Assembly (NCBI GenBank): GCA_035260545.1
Contig: DATFUZ010000082.1
Coordinates: 1 to 47,604, forward strand
Length of the DNA: 47,604 nt
Source: DATDDB01 sp035260545
GTDB taxonomy: Bacteria > Pseudomonadota > Gammaproteobacteria > Burkholderiales > Gallionellaceae
Direction of reading: 5' to 3'
Under the pieces are notes generated by a model. The model saw only the letters and a program-made list of their open reading frames with translations, searched no databases and had not been told where the DNA came from. Of this stretch, positions 1 to 8,074 are shown piece after piece. Every line of letters begins with the position of its first letter. The stretch's first letter is position 1. Position numbers and translations under genes: made by a program.

Positions 1-25
1 AATCCCTTACACAAGGAGAACCGAC

Positions 26-1570
26 ATGTCACAGAATGCTGAAAACATCATTGACCACGAGATGCTATTCCGCGAACCGGAATACGTCGAAATGTTCGAA
101 AAGAAGCAGCAGAATTTCGAATACAAGCATCCGCGGGAAAAGATCATCGAGATCCAGGAATGGACCAAGACCAAGGAATATCAGGAAAAGAACTTTGCCC
201 GCGAAGCGCTGACCGTCAACCCGGCCAAGGCCTGCCAGCCGCTGGGCGCCGTATTCGCCGCAGTGGGCTTCGAAAAAACCCTGCCCTTCGTTCACGGCTC
301 CCAGGGCTGCGTCGCCTACTACCGCTCGCACTTCTCGCGCCACTTCAAGGAGCCGACGTCCTGCGTCTCCTCCTCGATGACCGAGGACGCAGCCGTGTTC
401 GGCGGCCTGAACAACATGATCGACGGCCTCGCCAACGCCTACGCGATGTACAAGCCGGAGATGATCGCCGTTTCCACCACCTGCATGGCCGAAGTGATTG
501 GCGACGACCTTGACGGCTTCATCAAGAACGCGAAGAACAAGGGCAGCGTCCCGCAGGATTATGACGTTCCCTTCGCCCATACGCCCGCTTTCGTCGGCAG
601 CCACATTACCGGCTACGACAACGCGCTGCGCGGCATCATCCAGCACTTCTGGGACAAGGCCGACGAGCGCAAGCCGGTGGCCGGCAAGGTGAACTTCATT
701 GGCGGCTTCGACGGTTTCACCACCGGCAACCTGCGCGAGATCAAGCGTATCTTCAAGGAGTTTGGCGCGGACTACACCATCCTGGGCGACACCTCGGACA
801 TCTGGGACACCCCGACCGACGGCACCTACCGCATGTACGACGGCGGCACGACCAAGGACGAGGTCAAGGGTGCGTACAACGCCGCGGCGACCATCTCCTT
901 CCAGGAGTTCTGCACCGAGAAGACCCTCAAGTATATCGAAAGCAAGGGCCAGGAAGTCGTGGCGCTGAACCAGCCCATCGGCGTGTCCGGCACCGACAAG
1001 TTCCTGATGGAAATTTCCCGCCTCACCGGCAAGCCCATCCCCGAGTCGCTGACCAAGGAACGCGGCCGCCTGGTGGACGCGATCGCCGACTCCCAGGCCT
1101 TGCTGCACGGCAAAAAGTTCGCGCTGTACGGCGACCCCGACCTGATGCTGGGCCTCACCCAATTCCTGCTGGAACTGGGCGCGGAGCCAACCACCGTGCT
1201 GTCCACCAACGGTGACGACAAGTGGGCCGCCAAGGTGCAGGCGCTGTTCGACGCCAGCCCCTTCGGTGCGAACTGCAAGGTCTACCCGAAGAAGGACATG
1301 TGGCACCTGCGCTCGCTGCTCTTCACCGAGCCGGTGGACTACCTGATCGGCAACACCCACGGCAAGTATCTGGAGCGTGACGTTGGCGTTCCCCTGATCC
1401 GCCTGGGCTTCCCCATCTTCGACCGCCATCACTACCATCGCTTCCCCATCTGGGGTTACGAAGGCGGCATGCGCGTCCTGGTGATGCTGCTCGACGAAAT
1501 CTTCGAGCGGCTCGATCAAAGCACGATCATCACCGCGAAGACTGACATCAGCTACGACATCGTGCGCTGA
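26..1570 (+). CDS. nifK: Nitrogenase MoFe protein beta chain NifK
   Basis: Beta subunit of the MoFe protein; with NifD it forms the alpha2beta2 component 1 that reduces N2, and it holds half of the P-cluster. The 514-aa length fits the family. The three P-cluster cysteine contexts are present in order: KACQPLGA, GSQGCVAY and STTCMAEVIGDD. The C-terminal part has the conserved FDRHHYHRFPIWGYEG-type segment. The start is supported by AAGGAG about 8 bases upstream of the ATG. nifH and nifD are expected immediately upstream, outside the window. A hairpin with a T-run follows the stop, before a ferredoxin gene. The long antisense frame across this gene is a codon-bias shadow. Confidence 0.98.
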   Translation: MSQNAENIIDHEMLFREPEYVEMFEKKQQNFEYKHPREKIIEIQEWTKTKEYQEKNFAREALTVNPAKACQPLGAVFAAVGFEKTLPFVHGSQGCVAYYRSHFSRHFKEPTSCVSSSMTEDAAVFGGLNNMIDGLANAYAMYKPEMIAVSTTCMAEVIGDDLDGFIKNAKNKGSVPQDYDVPFAHTPAFVGSHITGYDNALRGIIQHFWDKADERKPVAGKVNFIGGFDGFTTGNLREIKRIFKEFGADYTILGDTSDIWDTPTDGTYRMYDGGTTKDEVKGAYNAAATISFQEFCTEKTLKYIESKGQEVVALNQPIGVSGTDKFLMEISRLTGKPIPESLTKERGRLVDAIADSQALLHGKKFALYGDPDLMLGLTQFLLELGAEPTTVLSTNGDDKWAAKVQALFDASPFGANCKVYPKKDMWHLRSLLFTEPVDYLIGNTHGKYLERDVGVPLIRLGFPIFDRHHYHRFPIWGYEGGMRVLVMLLDEIFERLDQSTIITAKTDISYDIVR

Positions 1571-1576
1571 TGCAGC

Positions 1577-1604
1577 AAGAGGGGCGGGCAACCGCCCCTT
1601 TTTG
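1577..1604 (+). terminator. Terminator-like hairpin after nifK
   Basis: AGGGGCGG (1580-1587), a GCAA loop and CCGCCCCT (1592-1599) form an 8-bp stem followed by five Ts, extendable by A-T and G-T pairs. It starts just after the nifK stop. Because nif-type genes on the same strand follow, it may act as a partial terminator or 3' end stabiliser that lowers expression of the downstream ferredoxin relative to nifHDK. Confidence 0.75.
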
Positions 1605-1644
1605 CATGTACCACCCGTCGTTTCTTAAATCGAAGGAATTCATC

Positions 1645-1890
1645 ATGGCAAACGTCACCTTCACCTCTCCCAAGATGAACAAGGACATCACCGTCCATGC
1701 CGGCGACCACAGCACCCTGCTCGCCGTCGCCCGCGAGCATGTGATCCCGCTCGACTGCGAATGCGAAGACGGCGAGTTCTGCACCTGCGCCGTGCAAGTC
1801 AGCTCAAGCAAGGCACGCGACACCTCCGCCCCCTGGCGGCTGGCGTGTCAGTTCATCGTTGAGGACGAAGACATCCTCGTCACGTTCTAA
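1645..1890 (+). CDS. Small FeSII-like [2Fe-2S] ferredoxin
   Basis: An 81-residue ferredoxin resembling the Shethna FeSII protein of Azotobacter: the N-terminal strand (MANVTFTSP), the STLLAVARE helix and the C-terminal WRLACQFIVEDEDILVTF match that family from memory. FeSII is known to protect nitrogenase conformationally against oxygen. Two things are odd. The loop between the cysteine cluster and the RLACQ cysteine is much shorter than in FeSII (about 120 aa). The cysteine spacing is C-x-C-x5-C-x-C instead of the usual C-x4-C-x2-C. The start at 1645 (GAAGGAA upstream) is preferred to an in-frame ATG at 1570 that overlaps the nifK stop region. It probably donates electrons or protects nitrogenase; the exact role is uncertain. 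Confidence 0.8.
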   Translation: MANVTFTSPKMNKDITVHAGDHSTLLAVAREHVIPLDCECEDGEFCTCAVQVSSSKARDTSAPWRLACQFIVEDEDILVTF

Positions 1891-1930
1891 AGAACGAATT
1901 CTCTCCTGCCGCTACCGGGTTATTTGAAAT

Positions 1931-2353
1931 ATGGCAAAGGTCATCTTTTACGAAAAGCCCGGCTGCGGCAACAACGCGCGCCAGAAAGCATTGCTTGCCG
2001 CCGCGGGCCATGAGGTAGATGCGCGCAACCTGCTCACCGAGCCGTGGACCGAGACCGTCCTGCTCTCGTTCTTTGGCGACCGCCCCGTGGCGGAGTGGTT
2101 CAACCGTGCGGCGCCCAGAGTAAAATCCGGCGCGATCACTCCCGAGGCCATTGATGCCGGCGAAGCACTGGCCCTGCTGCGGAAAGACCCCCTGCTCATC
2201 CGCCGCCCACTCATCGAATCCGACGGGCGCAGAGAAACCGGCTTCGACCAGGAACTCATACACGCCTGGCTGGGCCTCACTCCGGTAGACGCCGACCTGG
2301 AGGACTGCCCGCGCTCGCACCAGCGTTTCCCCTGCCCAGCACCCCGCGGGTGA
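1931..2353 (+). CDS. nifO: NifO-like nitrogenase-associated protein, ArsC/thioredoxin fold
   Basis: A 140-aa protein of the ArsC-like nitrogenase-associated family (NifO/TIGR01616 type). The N-terminus MAKVIFYEKPGCGNNARQKALL is the ArsC-like beta-strand and loop with one Cys (GCGNN). The body has the LLTEPWT and ETVLLSFFGDRPVAEWFN segments, then the RRPLIES segment that in ArsC follows the active-site loop. In Azotobacter NifO affects nitrate repression and Mo use in nitrogen fixation, but its biochemistry is unsettled. It lies 40 bases after the FeSII-like gene, probably the last gene of the nifHDK transcript. The C-terminal about 20 residues (DLEDCPRSHQRFPCP) are rich in Cys and Pro and look poorly conserved. 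Confidence 0.8.
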   Translation: MAKVIFYEKPGCGNNARQKALLAAAGHEVDARNLLTEPWTETVLLSFFGDRPVAEWFNRAAPRVKSGAITPEAIDAGEALALLRKDPLLIRRPLIESDGRRETGFDQELIHAWLGLTPVDADLEDCPRSHQRFPCPAPRG

Positions 2354-2882
2354 AGTAGCCACGGGCCCACCGCCCCTCGATAGCCCGTGGACGATTTTTG
2401 CAGTTGGGGCAGCCATGAAAGCCGTTTGAACATGCTCTGTTGGCGGCTTCTCGGCCATAGCCGACTATTCCGGTGGTCGGCGGAAGCGGCTGCAATGTGC
2501 GCGTCAACGGCCGTTCAAAACCGTGCAGGAACTTCAACACCGTGCCCATCCGGCTATGCCAGCCTCCCGGAAGTGGACGTCGAAATGGCCCGCAAGCGGA
2601 TGTAGGATGCGCCTCCTACGTCAGCGCGTCCTACGCGAACTGGCAACCATGCGGCGCGATGACTGCCGCCATGTGTTACCCCGTGAATTTTATGAATTCT
2701 ATAGAGGGTACATTTCTGTGTTGTGCCAAAAAACATCGCGGAGTAGGATAAAAACGTATTGGAATAGACGGCTATGCGAATTGCATAAGATATAGATAGC
2801 CGGACGGCTGCCCCTTTTTGACTGACTAGCGCCTCGACAGCTCCTCCATTCGACGTCGTCGAGCAGCGCTTGGAGTTCCGAA
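2354..2882. other. Intergenic stretch without a convincing gene
   Basis: About 530 bases between the NifO-like gene and the DUF6119 gene. Only overlapping short frames with no family resemblance were seen. It contains one REP-like hairpin (2602-2634) and an AT-richer segment (2690-2800) which may hold the promoter of the next gene, although no clear promoter was identified. It marks the boundary between nif genes and the accessory stretch. Confidence 0.6.
2602..2634. repeat. REP-like hairpin (GTAGGATGCGC)
   Basis: GTAGGATGCGC (2602-2612) pairs with GCGCGTCCTAC (2624-2634) over 11 positions, with one G-T wobble and an 11-base loop. The motif resembles the other GATGCGCT/AGCGCATC repeats in this accessory stretch. 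Confidence 0.6.
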
Positions 2883-4556
2883 GTGAATATTATGCCGACA
2901 ACAGAGCTGGAAAAGAGAACCGAGCACCTGACTATTTTCCTAGTAAAGAGGGAATACGCGTCGCACCTAGACATCATAAACAGCGCAGGCTGCAGGGAAC
3001 CCATCGCGGTTCCAATATCTGGTTGCGGTATCTGCCAGCTATACATCAGGACAGTCCGAGACAAGCAGGTAGGCTGGGCAGAGTTATTCTCCGACACCCT
3101 CAATATTTCGCAGATCGATACTTTCTCAAGCGTGCACGCCGCACTCCTCGTGAAAATGGAGGATCGTTCTTATGTCCTTACCTTCGGCCAGGGCGGAAGA
3201 TTTCTTGTGAAGGAAGGTGCCTACGAAGAGAAGTTTGGCTTACTCGTTGCGCTCAACTCCGTCGATAGGGAGAGCTTTCGCTGTGTAGACAAGCAGTCTC
3301 TGGATACACTGCAAAGCCACACTCGCATTCAGTCTGGTTACGAAGCGTCTGCGGACCAGTTCGGCCTTGACGTTGAACAGGACATGCTCAAGGCAATTGT
3401 GGGGACCCCAACTGATACGCGATTAGGCAGTCGTATGTCCGGGACGGATTCGTTATCCGTATCGGTCCGCATGCGATTGGCCGATTTACCATTTCTTCTT
3501 AGATCCTACAAAGATAAATTCGAACAGGACTTAAGTAAAACTGACTATCAATGGGTCAACAACATTTCGCTCGTTAAGCACAATTCACAGTTGGTGGATG
3601 AACTCGACAACGCACTGGTGGCAAACATCAGGGCTAATGATCACTCTAAGGTGTGGCTTGCAATTCCAGAGATTATTCACTGGGATGTAGTTAAGGGGTT
3701 TATCTACAGTCACGGAAAAAGCAACCTATATACCGATATTACTTTGCACAACTTCCTTAAGACGGTAGATGACATCGACAGCATCACGATAGACCTGCTG
3801 AAGAACAGAAGCGTTTCCTGCGCTGATGCTGACCATCAGAAGGTCTTTAAGCATTGGCCAATATACAAGTGTGTATATGCAGAAATCGACCTAGGCGCAA
3901 ACAAGTACATCCTCAATGATGGCAAGTGGTTCCACGTAAACGAAGACTTTGTTGCCAGGACGAACGTTGATTATCAAGAGATCCCTTACTCGAACCTAAC
4001 GCTTCCCATATACGAGGGCGATAACGAGGGCGAGTATAACCAACAAGTCTCGGCGCAATACCCGCAAAGATTTGCCTTGCTAGACGCCAAGAACAAGATT
4101 TCGCATGGAGGCGGACACGGCCAAGTTGAGGCCTGCGATTTGCTCTCGATCGACAGACAGTTGATACACATCAAGATATACGGTAAGTCGAGCGTATTTA
4201 GTCACCTCTTCTCGCAGGGATTTGTCTCTGGGCAACTACTCCAATTAGACGCGGAATTCCGTCGCAAAGTTAGGGAAAAACTGGATGCGCCTTTTGATGA
4301 ACTGATTGCGGTTGATAGGCGACCGCGAGAAAACGAGTACACCATTATATTTGCTGTCATCAGCGATCAGAAGCATAAGAGACTTTCGATTCCATTTTTT
4401 TCCCGGGTTAACCTGAACAACACCTTTAAGATGCTAAAAGGGTACGGCTACGAGGTCGAGCTTCTTAAGATCGACGTTGATGAACAGTATTCAAAAAGGG
4501 TCATCGGTAAGAAGAAACTTGCGCCATATGAAAGGAAGCTGAGGCGCGCACTATAG
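2883..4556 (+). CDS. DUF6119 / TIGR04141-type sporadically distributed protein
   Basis: A 557-aa soluble protein matching my memory of the TIGR04141 (DUF6119) family, which is patchily distributed and has no established function. The best diagnostic part is near residues 400-455: LLDAKNKI, then EACDLLS, LIHIKIYGKSSVFSHLFSQGFVSGQL, and an FRRKVREKL stretch. No membrane segment or signal peptide is seen. The GTG at 2883 is chosen because GGAG lies 7 bases upstream; an ATG at 2892 is the alternative. Base and codon use is clearly AT-richer than the flanking nif genes, which suggests horizontal acquisition. Such genes often sit in mobile or defence-type regions, so a defence-linked role is possible but unproven. 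Confidence 0.7.
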   Translation: MNIMPTTELEKRTEHLTIFLVKREYASHLDIINSAGCREPIAVPISGCGICQLYIRTVRDKQVGWAELFSDTLNISQIDTFSSVHAALLVKMEDRSYVLTFGQGGRFLVKEGAYEEKFGLLVALNSVDRESFRCVDKQSLDTLQSHTRIQSGYEASADQFGLDVEQDMLKAIVGTPTDTRLGSRMSGTDSLSVSVRMRLADLPFLLRSYKDKFEQDLSKTDYQWVNNISLVKHNSQLVDELDNALVANIRANDHSKVWLAIPEIIHWDVVKGFIYSHGKSNLYTDITLHNFLKTVDDIDSITIDLLKNRSVSCADADHQKVFKHWPIYKCVYAEIDLGANKYILNDGKWFHVNEDFVARTNVDYQEIPYSNLTLPIYEGDNEGEYNQQVSAQYPQRFALLDAKNKISHGGGHGQVEACDLLSIDRQLIHIKIYGKSSVFSHLFSQGFVSGQLLQLDAEFRRKVREKLDAPFDELIAVDRRPRENEYTIIFAVISDQKHKRLSIPFFSRVNLNNTFKMLKGYGYEVELLKIDVDEQYSKRVIGKKKLAPYERKLRRAL

Positions 4557-4564
4557 CTCGGCAG

Positions 4565-4654
4565 GATGCGCTAAGGTACGAAGCGCATCGGTTGAGTGAC
4601 GTCCGAGAACTGAATTGATTCGCGAACGATGCGCTTCACGATGTTCAGCGCATC
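4565..4654. repeat. Two REP-like inverted repeats (GATGCGCT/AGCGCATC)
   Basis: Two copies of the same 8-bp inverted repeat lie in the gap between the DUF6119 gene and the membrane protein gene: GATGCGCT at 4565-4572 with AGCGCATC at 4582-4589, and GATGCGCT at 4628-4635 with AGCGCATC at 4647-4654. They resemble dispersed REP elements found between genes. Confidence 0.65.
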
Positions 4655-4697
4655 TACACGCGCTGATCTCAAGCGTTGAGCGTCACGGAGGACAACT

Positions 4698-5921
4698 ATG
4701 AAACTCAAAGAAAACGCGTTCTTATGGGTCCTCACCGGATTGGGGGTTGTAGCATTAGCACTCGCCATCGATACAGAACGAGAGCCATCCGGGTTCTTTG
4801 TGGCCGTTCGTGCCCTGGTTTGTTTTGCCTCGGCCTACGCCGCGGTGAGGGCCTACCGGGCCAATAAAGAAGTGTGGACCTGGCTGCTCGGCGCGAATGC
4901 CGCGCTCTACAACCCATTCGTTCTTGTTCACCTGACGCGGGATGTGTGGGACGTCCTCGGCATACTGGACATTGCGTTGCTTGTGGCTGCGGGTATCGTG
5001 TTGAGAGTCCGTCAGGAGCGGCCCGACCATGCCAGCGAGCCAAGCAGTCGCACAGCGAATTCCCCTGCAGTACCAGTGAAGGAAAAGGAATACAGAACGC
5101 CCTCTCGAACGGAGCGGGCGCTATGGCTGATACTTCTTTTTCTTCTCCTTGCCGGCGTGTTCATGGACCAGTACTTCGCTTACATTGCTGGGACCGCGCA
5201 AGCCGAGGCTCAGAACAGGAATATCGGGTCAGCCACGTTCGGGCTGCTATTCTGGGCGTACATCATAGCCCGGGTGCGGCGCTGGCGGCGACCAGGGCGC
5301 ATTGCCCTAGGTTGCTTCGTGGCTGGCTTAGTGACCCTGTTTGTGGCTTCTGCCGCGGGCGGATTCACGCAAGCGAGGGAGATGAATGAGGCTTTTGCCT
5401 CGATTGAGCGATTTGATCCCGCGCTCGCCGCAAGGCTTAAGGTCGGCGCCGGTGCAGACGGAATTCCGCTCTCCGCCATGATGAGAAGGTCACTCTCACG
5501 CGCCATTGAGCAGGCCCCTGACACCGCAGTTGTGACGTTTATGTTAGAGCGATTCGCAATCATCCATGGCGACAACCCGGCTGCATTGGAAAGGTGCGTT
5601 GCGGCCTTCAATGGGAGCGGTGATTTTCACCTGAACGGCCACGAGCAGCTACGAATGATGAAAGCCCTCGGAAATCTCTACAGTGCGGCGGCTGCTGCAC
5701 ACAGGGCCAGCCCTTCAGAAGAAGAGCGAAGGGCCGGGGCGAATTTGCTAATAGCGCTGTACAAGAAGATTGACCCCGACGGGATTTTGAACGATGACGC
5801 AAGAATGAAGACCTTGTCCAATCAGCAAAAGTGCACTATGTACACCCGACTGATGCAAGAGTTGCAGGCTCTTCCAACCAAAGAAGATGCTGCGGCAATC
5901 AGAGCGATGATGGCCAGCTAA
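4698..5921 (+). CDS. Unknown multi-pass membrane protein
   Basis: A 407-aa protein not recognised as a named family. Residues about 8-105 hold three or four closely spaced hydrophobic segments (WVLTGLGVVALALAI, FVAVRALVCFASAYAAV, an ANAALYNPFVLVHL region, ILDIALLVAAGIVL), reminiscent of small DUF6804-type membrane domains. A polar linker (about 108-135) follows, then three more segments (LWLILLFLLLAGVF, FGLLFWAYIIA, IALGCFVAGLVTLFVAS) and a soluble helical C-terminal domain from about 230. GGAGGA lies 6 bases before the ATG. It is flanked by REP-like repeats and is separate from the nif operons. No function can be assigned. Confidence 0.75.
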   Translation: MKLKENAFLWVLTGLGVVALALAIDTEREPSGFFVAVRALVCFASAYAAVRAYRANKEVWTWLLGANAALYNPFVLVHLTRDVWDVLGILDIALLVAAGIVLRVRQERPDHASEPSSRTANSPAVPVKEKEYRTPSRTERALWLILLFLLLAGVFMDQYFAYIAGTAQAEAQNRNIGSATFGLLFWAYIIARVRRWRRPGRIALGCFVAGLVTLFVASAAGGFTQAREMNEAFASIERFDPALAARLKVGAGADGIPLSAMMRRSLSRAIEQAPDTAVVTFMLERFAIIHGDNPAALERCVAAFNGSGDFHLNGHEQLRMMKALGNLYSAAAAAHRASPSEEERRAGANLLIALYKKIDPDGILNDDARMKTLSNQQKCTMYTRLMQELQALPTKEDAAAIRAMMAS

Positions 5922-6123
5922 GGATGCGTGTAATGCGCCCCTAATCAAACATTCCGCCGGACGCACCTCCTATTGACGGCGCGCCGGTGACATCAAACAT
6001 TGAAGTCCGGCCCCTGTCCAATGTATGATGGCATCCTAGGGGCTGGAAATGGGCACGACGCTGTCAATACAGGTTTGAAGTGCAATCTGTCCGCATGTGC
6101 CGGCTGCAGTCTGGGGAGCCCGT

Positions 6124-6195
6124 AGGTTGGGCTGAATAAAAGGAAGCCCAACATTCTCCGCCAAATGTTGGGGTTCGCTACGCTTAGCCCAACCT
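6124..6195. repeat. Nested REP-like palindrome
   Basis: The outer arms AGGTTGGGCT (6124-6133) and AGCCCAACCT (6186-6195) are perfectly complementary. The inner arms CCCAACATT (6147-6155) and AATGTTGGG (6164-6172) form a second perfect stem. This nested arrangement is typical of the GTAGGTTGGGCT-type repeats scattered between genes in many proteobacteria. Confidence 0.8.
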
Positions 6196-6199
6196 TGTT

Positions 6200-6242
6200 T
6201 CTTTCCCTCCGTGGTGGTTAGCTATCGCCACGGAGGGAAAGA
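6200..6242. repeat. Perfect 15-bp hairpin
   Basis: The 15 bases at 6200-6214 (TCTTTCCCTCCGTGG) are exactly complementary to 6228-6242, with a 13-base loop. There is no T-run on either strand after the stem, so it is not a standard intrinsic terminator. It follows the REP-like palindrome directly and may be part of the same element. Confidence 0.75.
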
Positions 6243-6327
6243 TACAAGATACCGAAAATCCCGATTGCCCGTTCGTGGATGCGGCAGCTTTCAGCGAGAC
6301 CTGGAAATTTGCGGGCGATCTTGACGA

Positions 6328-6387
6328 CCGTTGTCACGCACATTGCTGCCGTGTTCCACGACCGCCTAAATAGTCCGCTAAGGCCGA
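6328..6387. repeat. Degenerate direct repeat, copy 1
   Basis: About 60 bases that match 7991-8049 at roughly three quarters of positions, ending in an identical 16-mer AGTCCGCTAAGGCCGA (6372-6387 and 8034-8049). The two copies flank dbpA in the same orientation. Confidence 0.6.
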
Positions 6388-6459
6388 CTTGGAGACGGGA
6401 AGCACCAACAGCCTGTGCAACGATTGAGCAGCCGAAAAGTAGCCGTTCACTCCTTGCCT

Positions 6460-7887
6460 TCATTCCCCCAGTGCCCGCACTTTCACCGTCTTGCCCTTCA
6501 CCTTGCCCGCCGACAATCGCTTCACTGCCTCGCGGGCGATCCTGCGGTCGACGGCAACGTAAGTGGACATGTCGGTCACGGTAATCTTGCCTACCTGCTC
6601 GCGTGTGAAGCCTGCTTCGCCAGTCAGCGCACCCAGCACGTCGCCGGGGCGAATCTTCTCCTTGCGTCCGCCGAGTATCTGCAGCGTGACCATGGGCGGC
6701 ACCAGCGGCGCATCATTGCCGCTTTGCAGTGATTCCAGGGTGTGCCACTCGGGCTCGCTGCCAGCCATCTTGGCGATCTGCGAGATGCGATGCATGTCTG
6801 CGGGACTGGCCAGGCTCAGTGCCCAGCCGTCTGCGTCTGCGCGCCCGGTGCGGCCGATACGGTGGACGTGAATCTCCGGGTCGGGCGTGACATCGACGTT
6901 GATGACGGCCTCAAGCTGCGCGATGTCCAGTCCACGCGCGGCAACATCGGTTGCTACCAGTACCGAGCAGCTGCGGTTGGCGAACTGGATTAATACCTGA
7001 TCGCGCTCGCGCTGCTCCATGTCGCCGTTCAGGGTCAGCGCATGGATGCCTTGGGCATGCAGTACGTCGAGCAGGTCGCGGCATTGCTGCTTGGTGTTGC
7101 AGAAAGCCAGCGTGCTGACCGGGCGGTAGTGTTTGAGCAGGGTGGCGACGGCCTGCAACCGCTCTTCGTGTTTTATCTCGTAGAAGCGCTGGCGTATCTT
7201 GCTGGCCTCGTGCTGCTCCGGTAGTTTCACCTCCTGTGGCTTGCGCATGAACTTCTGCGCAAGACGCGCAATGCCTTCGGGATACGTCGCCGAGAACAGC
7301 AGCGTCTGGCGATCTGTCGGGCATTGCTTCACCACGAACGCGATGTCGTCGTAGAACCCCATGTCCAGCATGCGGTCAGCCTCATCCAGCACCAGGGTGT
7401 TGAGCGCATCCAGTTTCAGGCAGCCACGCTCGATGTGGTCCATGATGCGGCCCGGTGTGCCGACAACGATATGCGCGCCGTGTTCCAGGCTTTCGCGCTG
7501 CGGACGCATGGTAGTACCGCCGACCAGCGACAGGATCTTGATGTTGTCGGCAAAGCGTGCCAGACGGCGCATTTCCTGCGTCACCTGGTCGGCCAGCTCA
7601 CGCGTCGGGCACAACACCATGGCCTGCACGGCAAAGCGGCGCGGGTTGAGCCTGGTGAGCAACGGCAGCGCAAATGCTACCGTCTTGCCACTTCCGGTTT
7701 TGGCCTGCGCGATCAGGTCGTGTCCCGCCAGTGTGATGGGCAGGCTCTCCGCCTGGATGGGCGTCATCGTGCGGTATTCGAGCTGCTGCAGGATCGCCAG
7801 CATGGCAGGCGCCAGCGGCAGTTCGTCGAACAAGCGTCCGTTGGTGTCGGCTGCAGCGGTAGGGGATGGCGGGGTCGTTTTGGTCAT
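6460..7887 (-). CDS. dbpA: ATP-dependent RNA helicase DbpA
   Basis: A DEAD-box RNA helicase acting in 50S ribosome assembly, where DbpA binds hairpin 92 of 23S rRNA. It is 475 aa. A Q-motif (YRTMTPIQAESLP, about 38-50) is followed by Walker A AKTGSGKT (62-69), LDEADRML, SAT, and HRIGRTGRA near 345. The C-terminal about 75 residues (ILGGRKEKIRPGDVLGALTG onward, with TYVAVDRRIA) are the DbpA-type RNA-binding domain that separates it from other DEAD proteins. It is a housekeeping gene with no functional tie to nif. It is flanked by two copies of a degenerate direct repeat. Confidence 0.95.
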   Translation of the reverse strand: MTKTTPPSPTAAADTNGRLFDELPLAPAMLAILQQLEYRTMTPIQAESLPITLAGHDLIAQAKTGSGKTVAFALPLLTRLNPRRFAVQAMVLCPTRELADQVTQEMRRLARFADNIKILSLVGGTTMRPQRESLEHGAHIVVGTPGRIMDHIERGCLKLDALNTLVLDEADRMLDMGFYDDIAFVVKQCPTDRQTLLFSATYPEGIARLAQKFMRKPQEVKLPEQHEASKIRQRFYEIKHEERLQAVATLLKHYRPVSTLAFCNTKQQCRDLLDVLHAQGIHALTLNGDMEQRERDQVLIQFANRSCSVLVATDVAARGLDIAQLEAVINVDVTPDPEIHVHRIGRTGRADADGWALSLASPADMHRISQIAKMAGSEPEWHTLESLQSGNDAPLVPPMVTLQILGGRKEKIRPGDVLGALTGEAGFTREQVGKITVTDMSTYVAVDRRIAREAVKRLSAGKVKGKTVKVRALGE

Positions 7888-7990
7888 GCGTAATTATCCT
7901 CGCCTGGAGCGAGGCGTGCTTTGAAAATTTGGATTTCAGTAACTTGAATGTCGTTTATGGCTACGGAAATCCGCAGCTCTGCGCCAATGG

Positions 7991-8049
7991 CCGTTGTTGA
8001 TTGCGTTGCAGCCGTCTCCGCGACGGCGGGCACAGTCCGCTAAGGCCGA
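7991..8049. repeat. Degenerate direct repeat, copy 2
   Basis: The partner of the repeat at 6328-6387, located between the dbpA start and the end of the mlaF-like gene. It shares CCGTTGT at the left end and AGTCCGCTAAGGCCGA at the right end, with diverged bases between. Confidence 0.6.
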
Positions 8050-8074
8050 TAAACCGACACCTCGCCGCTGCCCG

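Larger units (their letters stand above)
5922..6459. other. Repeat-rich intergenic region without a gene
   Basis: About 540 bases between the convergent membrane protein gene and dbpA. It holds a double inverted repeat (6124-6195), a long perfect hairpin (6200-6242) and one copy of a degenerate 60-bp repeat (6328-6387). No coding frame with family resemblance was seen. Confidence 0.6.

Noticed and set aside
65..1591. 508-aa antisense open frame across nifK
   Set aside because: It mirrors strong GC codon bias of nifK and has no family resemblance. The same reasoning removes the long antisense frames at 9364-11130, 19944-21515 and 35174-37501.
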